Shown: positions 25,041 to 35,464, counted from the stretch's first letter. The stretch: DNA of 64,000 nucleotides from Leptasterias polaris (GCA_037783415.1 JAZGTN010000052.1:1178001-1242000), one strand, 5' to 3'. Made by a program: numbers and translations. The notes: generated by a model not told the origin, from the sequence alone.

Positions 25041-25388
25041 GTTTTGGTGGCCAAACTCGGAAATTCTTGAATGGCGTTTTTCAGTACTGAATATACAGTG
25101 CTTAACACACATCAGTGTGAGGGTAAAACATAAGTAATATTAGTTATCCCCGATGCAAATTTAACATATATCAAAATGAACTGCTTGTTATTAATGGTAT
25201 ACGCTCTTTGACATTCTTTCAAACGTTTTGACTTATTTCCAGATATCAATGAATGTGCTGGCAACCCGTGTGAGAACGGTGGAACCTGCACTGATCTCAT
25301 CAAAGCATTCAGATGCGCTTGTGTTTCAGGTTGGACTGGAACAGTCTGTAGTGTCAGTGAGTAACCCATCATCCTTGTCATGTTCCCT
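25041..25388 (+). repeat. Array unit 8, truncated after the EGF exon
   Basis: Matches the start of a CVS-type unit through the EGF exon and 32 bp of the following intron. It then changes abruptly into the 3'-truncated LINE at 25389. Confidence 0.9.
25243..25356 (+). CDS. EGF-like exon, array copy 8 (Lys variant)
   Basis: Val form with a private Asn-to-Lys change (LIKAF instead of LINAF) inside the beta-hydroxylation consensus; the hydroxylatable Asp and the aromatic residue remain. The donor is intact, but only 32 bp of native intron follow before a LINE remnant, so the following intron would be at least 12.7 kb if spliced to the exon at 38113. Confidence 0.87.
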
Positions 25389-27660
25389 GTAAGACGTGAA
25401 AAGGCGAGGGAGAAGGTTATTAGTGTATTTGTACATGAAGGTGCCTGTTTGAGATTTGTTAATATCAGAAAGTGTAAGGGTGTGTAATTTGATAAAAAGA
25501 GGTAATGTGTGATCACGTGGTTGGGAGAGTGTTGCCAGCCGGATGGCTCTTTTTTGAATGATCATAAGAGAGTGGAGTTTACTGGTGCTAGTGCGTGCCC
25601 AAACAATATTACAGTAATTAAGATAAGGAAGAATGAGTGTGTTATAAAGAGAGACCATGGCAACAGAGGGTAGAAAGGAACGTAGCTTAGACATGATGCC
25701 AGTATTGCGGGAATAATTTTCGAGATGTGGGAAATGTGCTGAGTCCAAGAAAGTTTGTCATCAATGACAACGCCGAGAAATTTGGTTGAATGTACCCTTT
25801 CAATAGGAACATGGTTGATGCTGATATTGGCGTCATTGATGGTAGACCTAGATTTGGAAAAGATCATATATTTTGTTTTTTGGGAGTTAAGAGAGAGTTT
25901 GTTTGTACTAAACCAGGAGGAGACTTTCACTAGTTCATTGTTTAGTTCTTCAGCCAAAGTAGGCAAGTCAGAATGAGAAAAAAGAATAGTGGTGTCATCC
26001 GCAAAGAGAGTAAAAGACAATTTAGAAGAACAGTGGTGTAGATCGTTGACATAAATAAGAAAAAGGAGAGGACCGAGAATAGAACCCTGGGGAACGCCGT
26101 GGGTGATATCATTCAAGGAAGAATCACTCTTTTTACATGTAGTGAACTGTTTCCGGTTGTTAAGGTAGTCTTCAAACCATGTAAGGGCGATACCTCGGAT
26201 GCCATAATGGTGGAGTTTTGCTAGCATGATTTTATGGTCGATGGTATCAAAAGCTTTAGATAGGTCAATGAAGACACCAGCAGAAATCAAACCATCATTA
26301 AGTGAAGAGATGAGAGAATCGGTGAGAAAAGTGAGAGCAAGATCTGTAGAATAGCTGCTGCGAAAACCAAACTGATGTTCAAACAAGAGGTTGAAATCAG
26401 ATAAGAATTTGAAGAGACGTTTATAGACAAGACGTTCTAAGATTTTAGAGAAACAGGGAAGGACAGAGATGGGACGATAATTTGAGATTTCCTTGGAGCT
26501 GCCATTTTTGAATACAGGAATCACTTTGGCAATTTTCAGTTGAAAAGGGACAGAACCAGTAGAAAGCGAGAGGTTGAAAATGTGAGCGAGGGGTGAAGAT
26601 ATAAGAGGAAGTACTGACTTGATAACTGAAGAATTAATGCCATCAAAGCCACAGCTAGAAACACTCTTAAGGCTTTTACCGACTTCAATGATTTCATTGG
26701 GACAAGTTGGCATGAAGAAGAGGGAAGACGTATTTTACGATTGTGAAGATGATCGGAAAATTGACCAGCTGTGGAAGGAATCTTGCTTGAAAGGGAAGAA
26801 CCGATGCTGGAAAAGTACTTGTTGAAAGAATCAGCGATATCTGATGGGTTTGAAGCAACATTATGACCGCCGATGATTTCATCAGGAAGCTCAACTATCT
26901 TGTTCTTGCCTAAGATGTTATTAATTTCTCTCCAGGTGCTCTTAGTGTTACCTTCGTTGGTGCTGAATTTGGAGGCATAGTGATCTTTTTTGGCTTTACG
27001 AATCAATGAAGTCAGGTGATTCCGAAACTGTTTATATCGGAGTTTGTTGGCTTTAGTGGGGTTGCGGAGGAACCGTTTATACAGATTATTCTTGTGATTA
27101 CAAGAACTGATGAGATCTGGAGACATCCACGGATAATTGTTTCTAGATTTAGACACAGTTTTAGAAATGAAAGGAAAATGTAGGCTGTAAAGATCAGTGA
27201 AGACAGTAAGAAAAGTATTGTACGCTGATTCAGAGTCCTCCTTTTGATAAATGTTACTCCAGTTCGTACGGCTTAGATCTTCAGTAAAGGCTTGAAGAGT
27301 GGTGCTTGTGATGTTCCTTTTGACGAAGGTCTTTTTAGAGGTCTGTTGATGTTGAAAACAAGAAGGAGTAATCTGGAAAAGAGGCAAATGATCAGAAATA
27401 TCAGCAAAGAGAATACCAGGAATGACATTGTTAGTAAGAATATTGTCAATAAGTGTTGCGGAATGTGGTGTGATGCGAGTTGGTTTGTCGATCAAGGAGC
27501 GGAGACCATGAGAATAAATTGTATTGACAAAATCCTCTGTGAGCTGGTGGTTAGAATAGTCAATCAAGTTCAAGTTAAAATCTCCCATTATGTAACACAG
27601 TTTCTTTTCACTATTAATAAGACTAAGACAAGCATCAAATGAATTATTGAAGTTGTCAAT
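25389..27660 (-). pseudogene. LINE ORF2, endonuclease C-terminus + reverse transcriptase (dead)
   Basis: The segment starting at 27660 gives the endonuclease core 'MGDFNLNLIDY' and the downstream SDHLP motif. The next frame (26713-25562) gives the RT: 'NYRPISVLPCFSKILERL' fingers, 'FIDLSKAFDTIDH' (motif A), 'HGVPQGSILGPLLFLIYVND' (motif B) and 'LFADDTTI', the catalytic ADD box. Frameshifts near 26700 and near 25720 separate endonuclease, RT core and C-terminal segment (25748-25389), which ends at 'NNLLPRLFTSY'. Known role: target-primed reverse transcription of its own RNA. This copy cannot make a full protein. Confidence 0.88.
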
Positions 27661-27665
27661 ACAGG

Positions 27666-28235
27666 TGTAGTGAAATTCCATTAACAGCTGTTGCCTTCCC
27701 CTTTTGTGTAACTGTACTTGGAATGTCAACTGTGAATAATCACAATGGACTCTCTACTTTAGCTAGGAAGAGCCCAAAAACCCCAAGTGTTATACAAAGG
27801 CATTTAGTTAACTTCTTTTGTGTATGCATAGAGCATACCCTAATCCTTTAATTGTTGTACATAGGCATATACAAACCCATGGAGGCAAAGACTCTCACAC
27901 TCTTCTCCAGCTTTCAAGAGAGACAAGTTAGCTCCTCATGTTAGCTAGTTATACCTTATTTAGGGTTAGTATTTAGATGGTCGTCCAAAGGCCGGTTGGG
28001 AACTGAATTGGCAGTAAACCACTCCTAGACAGCAACCTTCTGGCTTGAGGACACCATAATCTTTTAGGTATTTTCTCTAGGCATAATTACTATAGATAAG
28101 TTTGTAAATAAATTAAACCACATTATTTGACTGGAGTGTAACGGACCAGCGTAATAACATCGTTAACAAGAGGCCAGTTAGTCACCCAAGACGCAGAAGT
28201 AGGGTAAGAATAATTAAAGTAACCATTCGCCCTAT
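27666..28235 (+). repeat. 5' LTR of the Gypsy element
   Basis: Starts TGTAGTGAAATTCC and ends near CGCCCTAT. It carries an AATAAA at 28107-28112. At 27868 it reads TATACAAA where the 3' LTR has TATAAAAA. Confidence 0.93.
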
Positions 28236-28238
28236 AAC

Positions 28239-28251
28239 TGGTGATCCCGAC
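28239..28251 (+). promoter_or_regulatory. Candidate primer-binding site
   Basis: TGGTGATCCCGAC starts 3 bp after the 5' LTR. The TGG start fits pairing with a tRNA CCA end; I do not assign the tRNA. Confidence 0.6.
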
Positions 28252-28563
28252 ATTCAAACTAAATTGTACCTGTATATTTATTAACTGTAGTCATAAGGAA
28301 GAAATATTCTTCATTAATAATTGGTGATGATTCGATGTTTATTTCTGGCCGATTCTAGAGCACACAATTTTAATAAGTATCCTAAGTTAACGGATTGTTC
28401 ATTCACTGTTGATATAATTTCAATTCGTGGTGCTAAGATTTATAACCTTGTTGGTCCAGGCATTTGTAAACTCCACAGTTACAATACTTCTGATCAAATT
28501 ATAGTAAGATTAGCCGCTGGAGTAAATGATTTAACATTTGTTGATAAATTTGTTTAGATAATT
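28252..28563 (+). other. Untranslated leader of the Gypsy element
   Basis: Lies between the primer site and the gag ATG. A 78-codon open frame (28321-28557) is present but has no recognisable domain and I do not treat it as a gene. Confidence 0.5.
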
Positions 28564-29418
28564 ATGGCTAAACCACCTGAGACTTCAGTGCCACTGGCAG
28601 CCGTAAGTCTCAAATTACCACCTTTCTGGCCGAAAGATCCAACAATATGGTTCGCCCAAGTAGAGGCACAGTTCCAAACCAGAAATATTACTAGCCAATC
28701 TACTAAATTTGCTTATGTAGTATCGTCACTTCAACCAGAAATTGCACAGGAAGTAAGAGATTTACTTATAGATCCCCCTACGGTTGATCAATATGATAAA
28801 ATAAAGTCGGAACTTATCAAACGCACTTCTGAATCCGAGCAAAAACGACTACATCAATTGCTAATTTCTGAAGAGCTTGGCGATAAAAAGCCTTCCCAAC
28901 TTCTTCGACGAATGAAGCAACTTCTAGGGGAAAATAAACTAGAAAATAGTATTTTGAGACAATTGTTCCTGCAACGTTTGCCTCAAAACGTACACTTAAT
29001 TCTAGCATCCTCAAGTGATAGTGTGGATCTTGAACAATTAGCTGTAATAGCTGATAAAATTGTCGAAGTGGCATCCCCATCACCTGCAGTAGCCGCTTGT
29101 ACAGTAGCCGCTTGCTCAGATACACCACCACAAGCAATTGATGACAAATTTGGCGCATTGCAAGCCCAAATTAACCAACTAACGACATTAGTGCAAGGCC
29201 TAGTTACAGGTAGCCAACAGAATAGGCATAGTCGTAGCAGAGATCGCTCTAAAGGGAATAAAAAGTACCGAAGTCCATCCAGGCAGTCTAGCGACGTGCC
29301 ACGGGCAGGTTCGGAATGTTGGTACCATTGGCGATTCGGAGACAAAGCAACCAAATGTGTCAAATCATGTTCATATCATGAATCAAACTCAAATAGACTA
29401 ACTAAAGAGGGAAACTAA
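28564..29418 (+). CDS. Gag polyprotein of the Gypsy element
   Basis: 284 codons from an ATG after the leader. The N-terminal half begins with a '[19 protein letters not shown]' block seen in the capsid region of many Ty3/Gypsy Gags, followed by a helical capsid-like segment (to about residue 170). The C-terminus is Arg/Ser-rich with a zinc-knuckle-like '[18 protein letters not shown]' (Cys/His spaced, not the classical CCHC). Role: forms the virus-like particle and packages element RNA. The final codons overlap a canonical slippery heptamer, indicating that pol is made by -1 frameshifting. Intact as read. Confidence 0.85.
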   Translation: MAKPPETSVPLAAVSLKLPPFWPKDPTIWFAQVEAQFQTRNITSQSTKFAYVVSSLQPEIAQEVRDLLIDPPTVDQYDKIKSELIKRTSESEQKRLHQLLISEELGDKKPSQLLRRMKQLLGENKLENSILRQLFLQRLPQNVHLILASSSDSVDLEQLAVIADKIVEVASPSPAVAACTVAACSDTPPQAIDDKFGALQAQINQLTTLVQGLVTGSQQNRHSRSRDRSKGNKKYRSPSRQSSDVPRAGSECWYHWRFGDKATKCVKSCSYHESNSNRLTKEGN

Positions 29419-31439
29419 AACGCCAGCATCTAGGGACGACGAGTTTGTCTGGCCAATCCAAAAGTCGTCTATTTTATGTAACCGACAAATTCACTGGTAC
29501 TAAATTTTTGATCGACACTGGTGCCGAAGTGAGTGTTTTACCACCTAGCATTAGGGATAAACAGAATAGTAGTCCATATACATTGCAGGCAGTTAATAAG
29601 ACTCCAATATCAACTTACGGAGAAAGGTCAATGACTTTAGATATAGGTTTAAGGCGATCGTATAAATGGATTTTTATCATCGCATCTGTGCCTATACCAA
29701 TACTCGGTGCAGATTCCCTAAGGCATTTCTCTTTAGCAGTCGATGTTAAAAATCGTAAACTAATCGATACAGTAACTGCATTAAACGTTTCAGGCTGCAA
29801 ATCGTCAATAGTTTCACCAAGCCCTGTATTTGCCATACCAGATAGCAATGGCGTCACTCTTTTACTTAGAGAGTATTCAGATATAACTCGGCCGAATTAT
29901 CAAGAGCATCCTGTAAAACACAATGTCACGCACCATATTACCACCACTGGCCCACCAGTGAATGCACGTCCCAGACGATTGTCCTCAGACAAGTTACACA
30001 TAGCCAAAGCAGAATTTAATCACATGCTGGACTTGGGAATAATTCGTCCCTCAAAAATCCCATGGTCTTCACCTTTGCACATGGTACCTAAGAAAACTGG
30101 TGATTGGAGACCTTGCGGTGACTATCGTGCTTTAAATAATGCCACAGTACCCGATAGGTACCCAATTCCCCACATTCATGATTTTGCATCAACCTTACAT
30201 GGCAAAAAGATTTTCAGTAAAGTTGATCTAGTCAAAGCTTACCACCAGATACCTGTTGAACCCGAAGATATACCAAAAACGGCAATAACTACACCCTTTG
30301 GACTTTTTGAGTATTTAAGAATGCCTTTTGGGTTGAGAAATGCTGCACAAACATTTCAAAGATTTATTGACCAGGTATTATACGGCCTTGACTTTACCTA
30401 TGCTTATATTGATGATTTGTTGATTGCAAGTGAAAATGAGCAACAACATGAATATCACCTCAGGTTGCTTTTTGACCGTTTACGAAAATACGGAGTTGTA
30501 ATTAACCCTAATAAATGTGAATTCAAAGTAACTAGTCTTGATTTCTTAGGCCACCATATTGACTGTCATGGTATCAAACCTTTGGAAAATAAGGTGAAGT
30601 TAATCCAAGATTTTCCAGTACCCAATTCACTCCGCAAATTGAGAGAATTTCTGGGATTGATAAATTTTTATCGACGTTTCATCCCACATTGTGCTGATAT
30701 TTTGCAACCCTTGACAGACATGCTGTCTTGCAAGTCAAAAAACAAAGCAATTTCACTTGCTGAATATGAATTGTCATCTTTCCAAAGAGCAAAATCTACT
30801 CTAGCAGAAGCTACTCTGTTAGTGCACCCAGCTGTAGACCTACCTCTATGTCTAATGGTAGATGCATCCAACCTTGCAGTTGGCGGTGTATTACAGCAAT
30901 GTGAAAACGGCGTAATGAGACCAATTTCATTTTTCTCAAAACGTTTACAACCAGCAGAGACTAGATACAGTACTTTTGGTCGTGAGTTGCTGGCTGTATA
31001 TTTAGCCATACGCCATTTTAAGCATGCTTTGGAAGGTCGTCATTTCTATATTTTGACTGACCATAAGCCGCTTATATATGCTTTTAATGCAAAGCCTGAT
31101 AGATACTCGCCAAGAGAAGTACGTCATTTAGACTTTATTTCTCAGTTCAGTACAGACATCCGTTACATTAAGGGTAAAGCAAACCTTGTAGCAGATGCTC
31201 TATCAAGATATGATGTCAGTTTAGTTACTCATTCTAGTCTTCCTGGTAGTGATGTAAATTTTGACCAAATCGCCCTTCAGCAAAAGACAGACCCAGAGCT
31301 ATGTAAGCTACGTGAAGCGTCTAGTCTTCAATTCGAAGAGGTGCCTATTCTCACTTCACAGAATACCATAATTTGTGATACATCTACTGGACATCCACGT
31401 CCATACACGTCCATACATCACACCAGAATTCAGACGTAA
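29406..31439 (+). CDS. Pol: protease, reverse transcriptase, RNase H (Gypsy)
   Basis: The open frame has no ATG at its start and is reached by -1 frameshifting. Retropepsin: '[14 protein letters not shown]' with the catalytic DTG near residue 25 of the part starting at 29445, and a 'PILGADSL' flap-region block. RT: '[11 protein letters not shown]', '[15 protein letters not shown]' (motif A Asp), '[20 protein letters not shown]' and '[10 protein letters not shown]' with the YIDD catalytic box. RNase H: '[12 protein letters not shown]', the Glu in '[10 protein letters not shown]' and 'LTDHKPL'. The frame ends at 31439 because a 10-bp duplication shifts it just before the integrase. Confidence 0.92.
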   Translation, partial: RGKLKRQHLGTTSLSGQSKSRLFYVTDKFTGTKFLIDTGAEVSVLPPSIRDKQNSSPYTLQAVNKTPISTYGERSMTLDIGLRRSYKWIFIIASVPIPILGADSLRHFSLAVDVKNRKLIDTVTALNVSGCKSSIVSPSPVFAIPDSNGVTLLLREYSDITRPNYQEHPVKHNVTHHITTTGPPVNARPRRLSSDKLHIAKAEFNHMLDLGIIRPSKIPWSSPLHMVPKKTGDWRPCGDYRALNNATVPDRYPIPHIHDFASTLHGKKIFSKVDLVKAYHQIPVEPEDIPKTAITTPFGLFEYLRMPFGLRNAAQTFQRFIDQVLYGLDFTYAYIDDLLIASENEQQHEYHLRLLFDRLRKYGVVINPNKCEFKVTSLDFLGHHIDCHGIKPLENKVKLIQDFPVPNSLRKLREFLGLINFYRRFIPHCADILQPLTDMLSCKSKNKAISLAEYELSSFQRAKSTLAEATLLVHPAVDLPLCLMVDASNLAVGGVLQQCENGVMRPISFFSKRLQPAETRYSTFGRELLAVYLAIRHFKHALEGRHFYILTDHKPLIYAFNAKPDRYSPREVRHLDFISQFSTDIRYIKGKANLVADALSRYDVSLVTHSSLPGSDVNFDQIALQQKTDPELCKLREASSLQFEEVPILTSQNTIICDTSTGHPRPYTSIHHTRIQT
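29409..29415 (+). promoter_or_regulatory. -1 ribosomal frameshift slippery site (gag/pol)
   Basis: GGGAAAC in the gag frame reads G GGA AAC, the X XXY YYZ pattern, and the gag TAA follows at 29416-29418. The pol frame is -1 relative to gag and is open from 29406 onwards, so slippage here joins the two frames. Confidence 0.75.
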
Positions 31440-32565
31440 CATTTTTGATTCGATACACAATCTATCTCATCCTGGTATTAGAGCAACACAGCGTCTAATT
31501 ACTCAAAGATTCGTATGGCCATCAATTAACAAAGATGTCAGAACTTGGACCAAACATTGTATTCAGTGTCAACGTGCCAAGGTACATCGTCACACAGTGA
31601 CTCCGATAGGTACCTTTGCAACACCTGACGCTCGATTTAGTCACGTACACATTGACATTGTTGGTCCTTTACCCCCATCCAATAGTTGTTGCTACTTACT
31701 TACATGCATAGACCGATTTACAAGGTGGCCTGAAGCAGTACCCATTCCTAACATTACAGCTGAAACTGTAGCAAAAGCATTCACTGAAAAATGGATAGCT
31801 ACGTTTGGTGTACCCGCAATAATAACCACAGATAGAGGTAGACAGTTCGAATCAAACTTGTTCCAACAACTTTCACAATTAATAGGCAGCAAACACATTC
31901 GTACTACTGCGTACCATCCAGCAGCAAATGGATTAGTGGAACGTTTCCACCGACAACTTAAATCTGCTTTTAAAACGCAGAGCGAACCCAACAGATGGAC
32001 TGAATCACTTCCACTAATATTACTAAGTATCCGTTCATCTCTAAAAGTTGATCTAGGTTGTAGCGTTGCTGAGTTAGTTTTTGGATCCACTCTTAGATTA
32101 CCTGGTGAACTTTTAGTTCCTGTCAAAAATATTGATAGTCTAGATCCAGCCAAGTATGTCGATCGTTTGCGTCGACAAATGTCGGAACTAAAACCACAAT
32201 CTACAAGGCCTAATCAACGCACAAGTCATATTCATACAGATTTACGTTCATGTACCCATGTGTTTGTACGCGTAGATTCTGTCAAGAAACCATTGCAACC
32301 ACCTTACCAAGGCCCGTACCGTGTCATTGACAGAAAGAGTAAATTCTTTATAATCGAGAAAAGGGGCAAACAAGATTCAGTGAGCATTGATAGATTAAAG
32401 GTTGCTCATATTGACTCAGAGTCAATACCGACAACAACCCCTAAAGTTAAGAAACAACCACCAGCAACCAGTGCACCTGAAGTAAAACCCGAAAGAATAA
32501 CTCGTTCTGGACGTCACGTTCAGTGGCCAAGTAGATATGTACATACTGTAGTAATTGATAAATGA
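31375..32565 (+). CDS. Integrase part of pol (frameshifted from RT)
   Basis: Zinc-binding HHCC domain ('HNLSH' and 'CIQC'), catalytic core with D in 'HIDIVGP', D in '[10 protein letters not shown]' and E in 'NGLVERFHR' (DDE triad), and a C-terminal GPY-type module ('[12 protein letters not shown]'). It inserts the cDNA into host DNA. It is in frame +1 relative to the upstream pol because CACGTCCATA is duplicated at 31396-31415; all the integrase motifs lie after that point. Known Gypsy elements encode this as part of one Pol, so this copy is broken unless rescued by a second shift. Confidence 0.9.
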   Translation: MIHLLDIHVHTRPYITPEFRRNIFDSIHNLSHPGIRATQRLITQRFVWPSINKDVRTWTKHCIQCQRAKVHRHTVTPIGTFATPDARFSHVHIDIVGPLPPSNSCCYLLTCIDRFTRWPEAVPIPNITAETVAKAFTEKWIATFGVPAIITTDRGRQFESNLFQQLSQLIGSKHIRTTAYHPAANGLVERFHRQLKSAFKTQSEPNRWTESLPLILLSIRSSLKVDLGCSVAELVFGSTLRLPGELLVPVKNIDSLDPAKYVDRLRRQMSELKPQSTRPNQRTSHIHTDLRSCTHVFVRVDSVKKPLQPPYQGPYRVIDRKSKFFIIEKRGKQDSVSIDRLKVAHIDSESIPTTTPKVKKQPPATSAPEVKPERITRSGRHVQWPSRYVHTVVIDK

Positions 32566-32622
32566 AATTTTGTAATTAATTTTTGTGTATTATCGATCAC
32601 TTTCTTGTGAAGTTGTGATCTT

Positions 32623-32630
32623 GGAAGGGG
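32623..32630 (+). promoter_or_regulatory. Polypurine tract of the Gypsy element
   Basis: GGAAGGGG five bases before the 3' LTR, the expected plus-strand primer position. Confidence 0.6.
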
Positions 32631-32635
32631 CTAGA

Positions 32636-33205
32636 TGTAGTGAAATTCCATTAACAGCTGTTGCCTTCCCCTTTTGTGTAACTGTACTTGGAATGTCAAC
32701 TGTGAATAATCACAATGGACTCTCTACTTTAGCTAGGAAGAGCCCAAAAACCCCAAGTGTTATACAAAGGCATTTAGTTAACTTCTTTTGTGTATGCATA
32801 GAGCATACCCTAATCCTTTAATTGTTGTACATAGGCATATAAAAACCCATGGAGGCAAAGACTCTCACACTCTTCTCCAGCTTTCAAGAGAGACAAGTTA
32901 GCTCCTCATGTTAGCTAGTTATACCTTATTTAGGGTTAGTATTTAGATGGTCGTCCAAAGGCCGGTTGGGAACTGAATTGGCAGTAAACCACTCCTAGAC
33001 AGCAACCTTCTGGCTTGAGGACACCATAATCTTTTAGGTATTTTCTCTAGGCATAATTACTATAGATAAGTTTGTAAATAAATTAAACCACATTATTTGA
33101 CTGGAGTGTAACGGACCAGCGTAATAACATCGTTAACAAGAGGCCAGTTAGTCACCCAAGACGCAGAAGTAGGGTAAGAATAATTAAAGTAACCATTCGC
33201 CCTAT
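32636..33205 (+). repeat. 3' LTR of the Gypsy element
   Basis: Direct copy of the 5' LTR; one substitution seen (32842). It contains TATAAAAA at 32838-32845, a plausible TATA box, and AATAAA at 33077-33082. Confidence 0.93.
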
Positions 33206-33210
33206 ACAGG

Positions 33211-33580
33211 TATTGGGAGCTCTGTAAACATTTCCAACAATGATATTACTTGCATGATCACGCTCGATCTCAATGAAGACAGATTCATAGTCAGAACAGG
33301 AAGTCATGAGATCCTCTCTTGTATGATATTTAAGAGAGTCACTGATGAACATGGCTGCTCCTCCTCCAAGTTTGTTTTGACGAGAAGAATGAACAAGATG
33401 GTAATTGTCTTTGTGAACATATGGAGGAGGAGGCCCTTTAAACCATGTTTCTGTAAAAGCGTAGATGGAGAAAAAGTGGTTAATAGAACACAAGTAATGT
33501 TCAATGTCATGGAAATGCTTACAGAGACTCCTAGCATTCATATAAAACACGGAAAATCATATGAAGATAGGTTGAGCTGA
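33211..33580 (-). pseudogene. LINE ORF2, N-terminal endonuclease part
   Basis: The translation starts with 'MNARSL', the first conserved block of apurinic-type endonucleases, continues with 'AFTETWF' (catalytic Glu block) and 'GGGAAMFISDSL', and stops where the Gypsy insertion begins. The matching remainder resumes at 27660, so the two parts are one gene split by the LTR element. Confidence 0.85.
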
Positions 33581-34052
33581 AGATTATTAAATTCGTTGCT
33601 ATCAAGGTAAGGGCAGGCAGAATCATTTACATTCACATCGTCTTCAATATCATATTCAAACATCTCCAGTAAGGCAACAAAAAACAGATGACGTATAAAG
33701 ACACACACACACAAAACAAAAAACTTTACAAAAGAACTAGTAACAAAATCAAATAGGAACTACTTACAAAAAAGTCAATGGATAACAGAAAAAAAAAAAA
33801 ATCAACAAGAATAATCTCGTAAAGAATAATTGTATGTGAAAAAAGAGATTCAGGGTGAACTAGAACTAACCAGTAAAAGGAAAATATGGAGAAAACGGTA
33901 TTACAAATAAACCTACACAGCCATCTTGTTTTCTTCTATGTAAATCAAAAACAATCAAAACGAGGCTAGAATGCAGAAGTAGATTCAATCATTGTAACCA
34001 ATATTACATAGAACACACCATGGCAGCAGTGAGACTATTGTCCAGAGGCTGA
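33581..34052 (-). other. LINE inter-ORF region
   Basis: AT-rich stretch between ORF1 and ORF2 of the LINE, containing an A-run at 33789-33801. No other feature seen. Confidence 0.5.
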
Positions 34053-35131
34053 TTATGACGCAAATTTGTTCAGTTCGGTCAACGTTGTGATGGTCACTTT
34101 CCTCTTGCTTTGAAGCAGCAGAATAATTTTCCCATCCTGGGTCCACACAGAGTCAACTGAAGATCTTCGTTTTGCCTCTTGAAGAAGCTCGTTTCTCTGT
34201 CGGGTAAGGTTTTCAGTCAGGAAGAGGCCGGATCCTTTAAGAAGACGCTTGTTCTTGAACACTTGTGACCTTGATCGGTAGCTGACAAACTTGATTATGA
34301 AGGGGCGTGGCTTGGGTTTACTGTTAGGGGCACCCGGAGACTTCTTAGATTGACCGACGCGATGAGATCTGTCAATGTCATCTTTTGTGAGATTTAGTCT
34401 GAGTTTGCTGTTTAAGGTGTCTAAGACAATAGTGTCAGCGATGTCATTAGCAGATTCTTCGACACCATGAAGTAGGAGGCAATTTCGTCTACTGTACTGT
34501 TCGAAGTCATCTAGGTTGGTTTTGAGTTGATTGTTGAGTTTAGACATATCTTGGTACTTACGGTTGAGGTCGGTCAAATCTTTACTTAGCTGACCAATGT
34601 CCATGGACGTTGACTCGACAATCTCTTGTGCAACTTGTTCATGGACAGTAGATGCAAGTGAGTTGTGAACACTGCGTTATTTACAAGATTGTCGACCACC
34701 TTACCAATGAGTTGATCACAGCTTGAAGTCATAATCTTGTCTGCAATGAGCTTGGCAATTGGTTTGATGATAGAGCTCATGATCGCTGGATCGGTAGATA
34801 TAGCTTTATGTATCCTTTCCTTGAGTTCCAGTTCATCATGGAGCGGGCCACTGGGGTTTATCGGCGTTGTAGGCAACGGGGCGCTCGTAGAGTTACCTTT
34901 GTGTTTGGTGACGCCACCCTTTTGTTTGATTACGTCATCCTTTTGTTGGTCACCACCACTGTGAAGGGATCCAGTTGTAGGCCTTTGATCAGTGCATGGT
35001 GATCGTTCAGGTTGAAACTGATCAGAAGATTCAGGCTCAGATACGCTGGTTTTGGACTGATTTCTCCCTCTCTTAGGTCTCATATTTGATTGATGTCGTC
35101 CCAGTGGATTCCAAACAATAAGATCTAACAA
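34053..35131 (-). pseudogene. LINE ORF1 (RNA-binding/coiled-coil protein), frameshifted
   Basis: Two overlapping frames (35131-34586 and 34604-34053) make one ORF1-like protein: a charged, low-complexity N-terminus, a heptad-rich segment ('LSKDLTDLNRKYQDMSKLNNQ'), then an RRM-like core starting 'DDFEQYSRRNCLLLHGVEE' and ending in a basic C-terminal domain. This arrangement is known for L1- and CR1-type ORF1 proteins, which coat the element RNA. A frameshift near 34680 joins the frames imperfectly. No in-frame initiator was confirmed. Confidence 0.75.
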
Positions 35132-35236
35132 CTGATGATAATCAAACTGACGATCCCGCTATAGATTTGAAGATTTTACGAGATATTCTCGGAGCGATTT
35201 TCGAACAGACTATCTTACTGTCATCGCCATAATTTT

Positions 35237-35445
35237 GTTGGAGGGCGCTGTAACACGGCACCGTTGTTCGAGCTGGGCACCCGTCTCGTTGGGACGACGT
35301 AGCATAAACGTTCTTCTTGTTATGTAAAGTGCTTTGGAGTGGACGTAAAAATAAAGAACCAGAAAAGTGACCCAGAAAACTGTCTCCTATTGTGTGTTTT
35401 TGCTGTGTTGTACCGAAGAAGAACCTAGAGTAAACTCTTGTTACA
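35237..35445 (+). repeat. 5' LTR, truncated
   Basis: Matches the last ~235 bp of the 3' LTR, ending CTTGTTACA. It lacks the first ~70 bp (TGTAGCGTTGGCCC...) and has a ~31-bp internal deletion near 35280. AATAAA at 35350-35355. Confidence 0.8.
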
Positions 35446-35446
35446 T

Positions 35447-35464
35447 TGGTGGCAGCGGTGGGAT
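35447..35464 (+). promoter_or_regulatory. Primer-binding site, tRNA-Leu-like
   Basis: TGGTGGCAGCGGTGGGAT starts 1 bp after the LTR and is complementary to the 3' end of a eukaryotic tRNA-Leu (AAG-type acceptor end plus CCA, as I recall it). Confidence 0.7.

Larger units (their letters stand above)
95..25388 (+). repeat. Tandem array of EGF-exon units (7 full + 1 truncated)
   Basis: Near-identical blocks of about 3.29 kb follow each other head to tail, with unit starts at 95, 4334, 7633, 10929, 15160, 18459, 21755 and 25041. I set the boundary at the GTTTTGGT that is the target site of the hAT-type element. Every unit contains, in order, one EGF exon, a ~0.31-kb TIR element, a ~130-bp minisatellite and an L1/Tx1-like RT fragment. 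Units 2-4 and 5-7 have matching variant patterns, giving a three-unit period of about 10,826 bp. Divergence between units seems to be a small number of substitutions and short indels, so amplification was recent or the array is being homogenised. Copy number may be affected by assembly. Confidence 0.93.
27666..33205 (+). mobile_element. Ty3/Gypsy-type LTR retrotransposon, near-complete
   Basis: Two 570-bp direct LTRs (27666-28235, 32636-33205) flank gag and pol in the order protease, RT, RNase H, integrase, the Gypsy order. The target duplication is ACAGG (27661-27665 and 33206-33210), though the shared bases extend to seven so the LTR end could shift by 1-2 bp. Only one difference between the LTRs was seen by eye, so the insertion is young. 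It lies in opposite orientation inside a LINE endonuclease gene. No env-like ORF is present. Pol carries a frameshift, so this copy is probably not autonomous. Confidence 0.95.
25389..35235 (-). mobile_element. CR1/Jockey-group-like LINE, interrupted and truncated
   Basis: On the minus strand, ORF1 (35131-34053), the N-terminal endonuclease (about 33580-33211), then after a 5.5-kb Gypsy insertion the rest of the endonuclease and the RT (27660-25389). Order and content are those of a two-ORF apurinic-endonuclease LINE. The C-terminal tail of the RT ORF and the 3' UTR are missing at 25389, where array unit 8 abuts. The 5' side runs to about 35235, where an LTR element starts. Clade is inferred from general sequence character only. 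Confidence 0.85.

Noticed and set aside
28321..28557. 78-codon ORF in the Gypsy leader as an extra gene
   Set aside because: No recognisable domain, lies in the untranslated leader and overlaps the expected packaging region.
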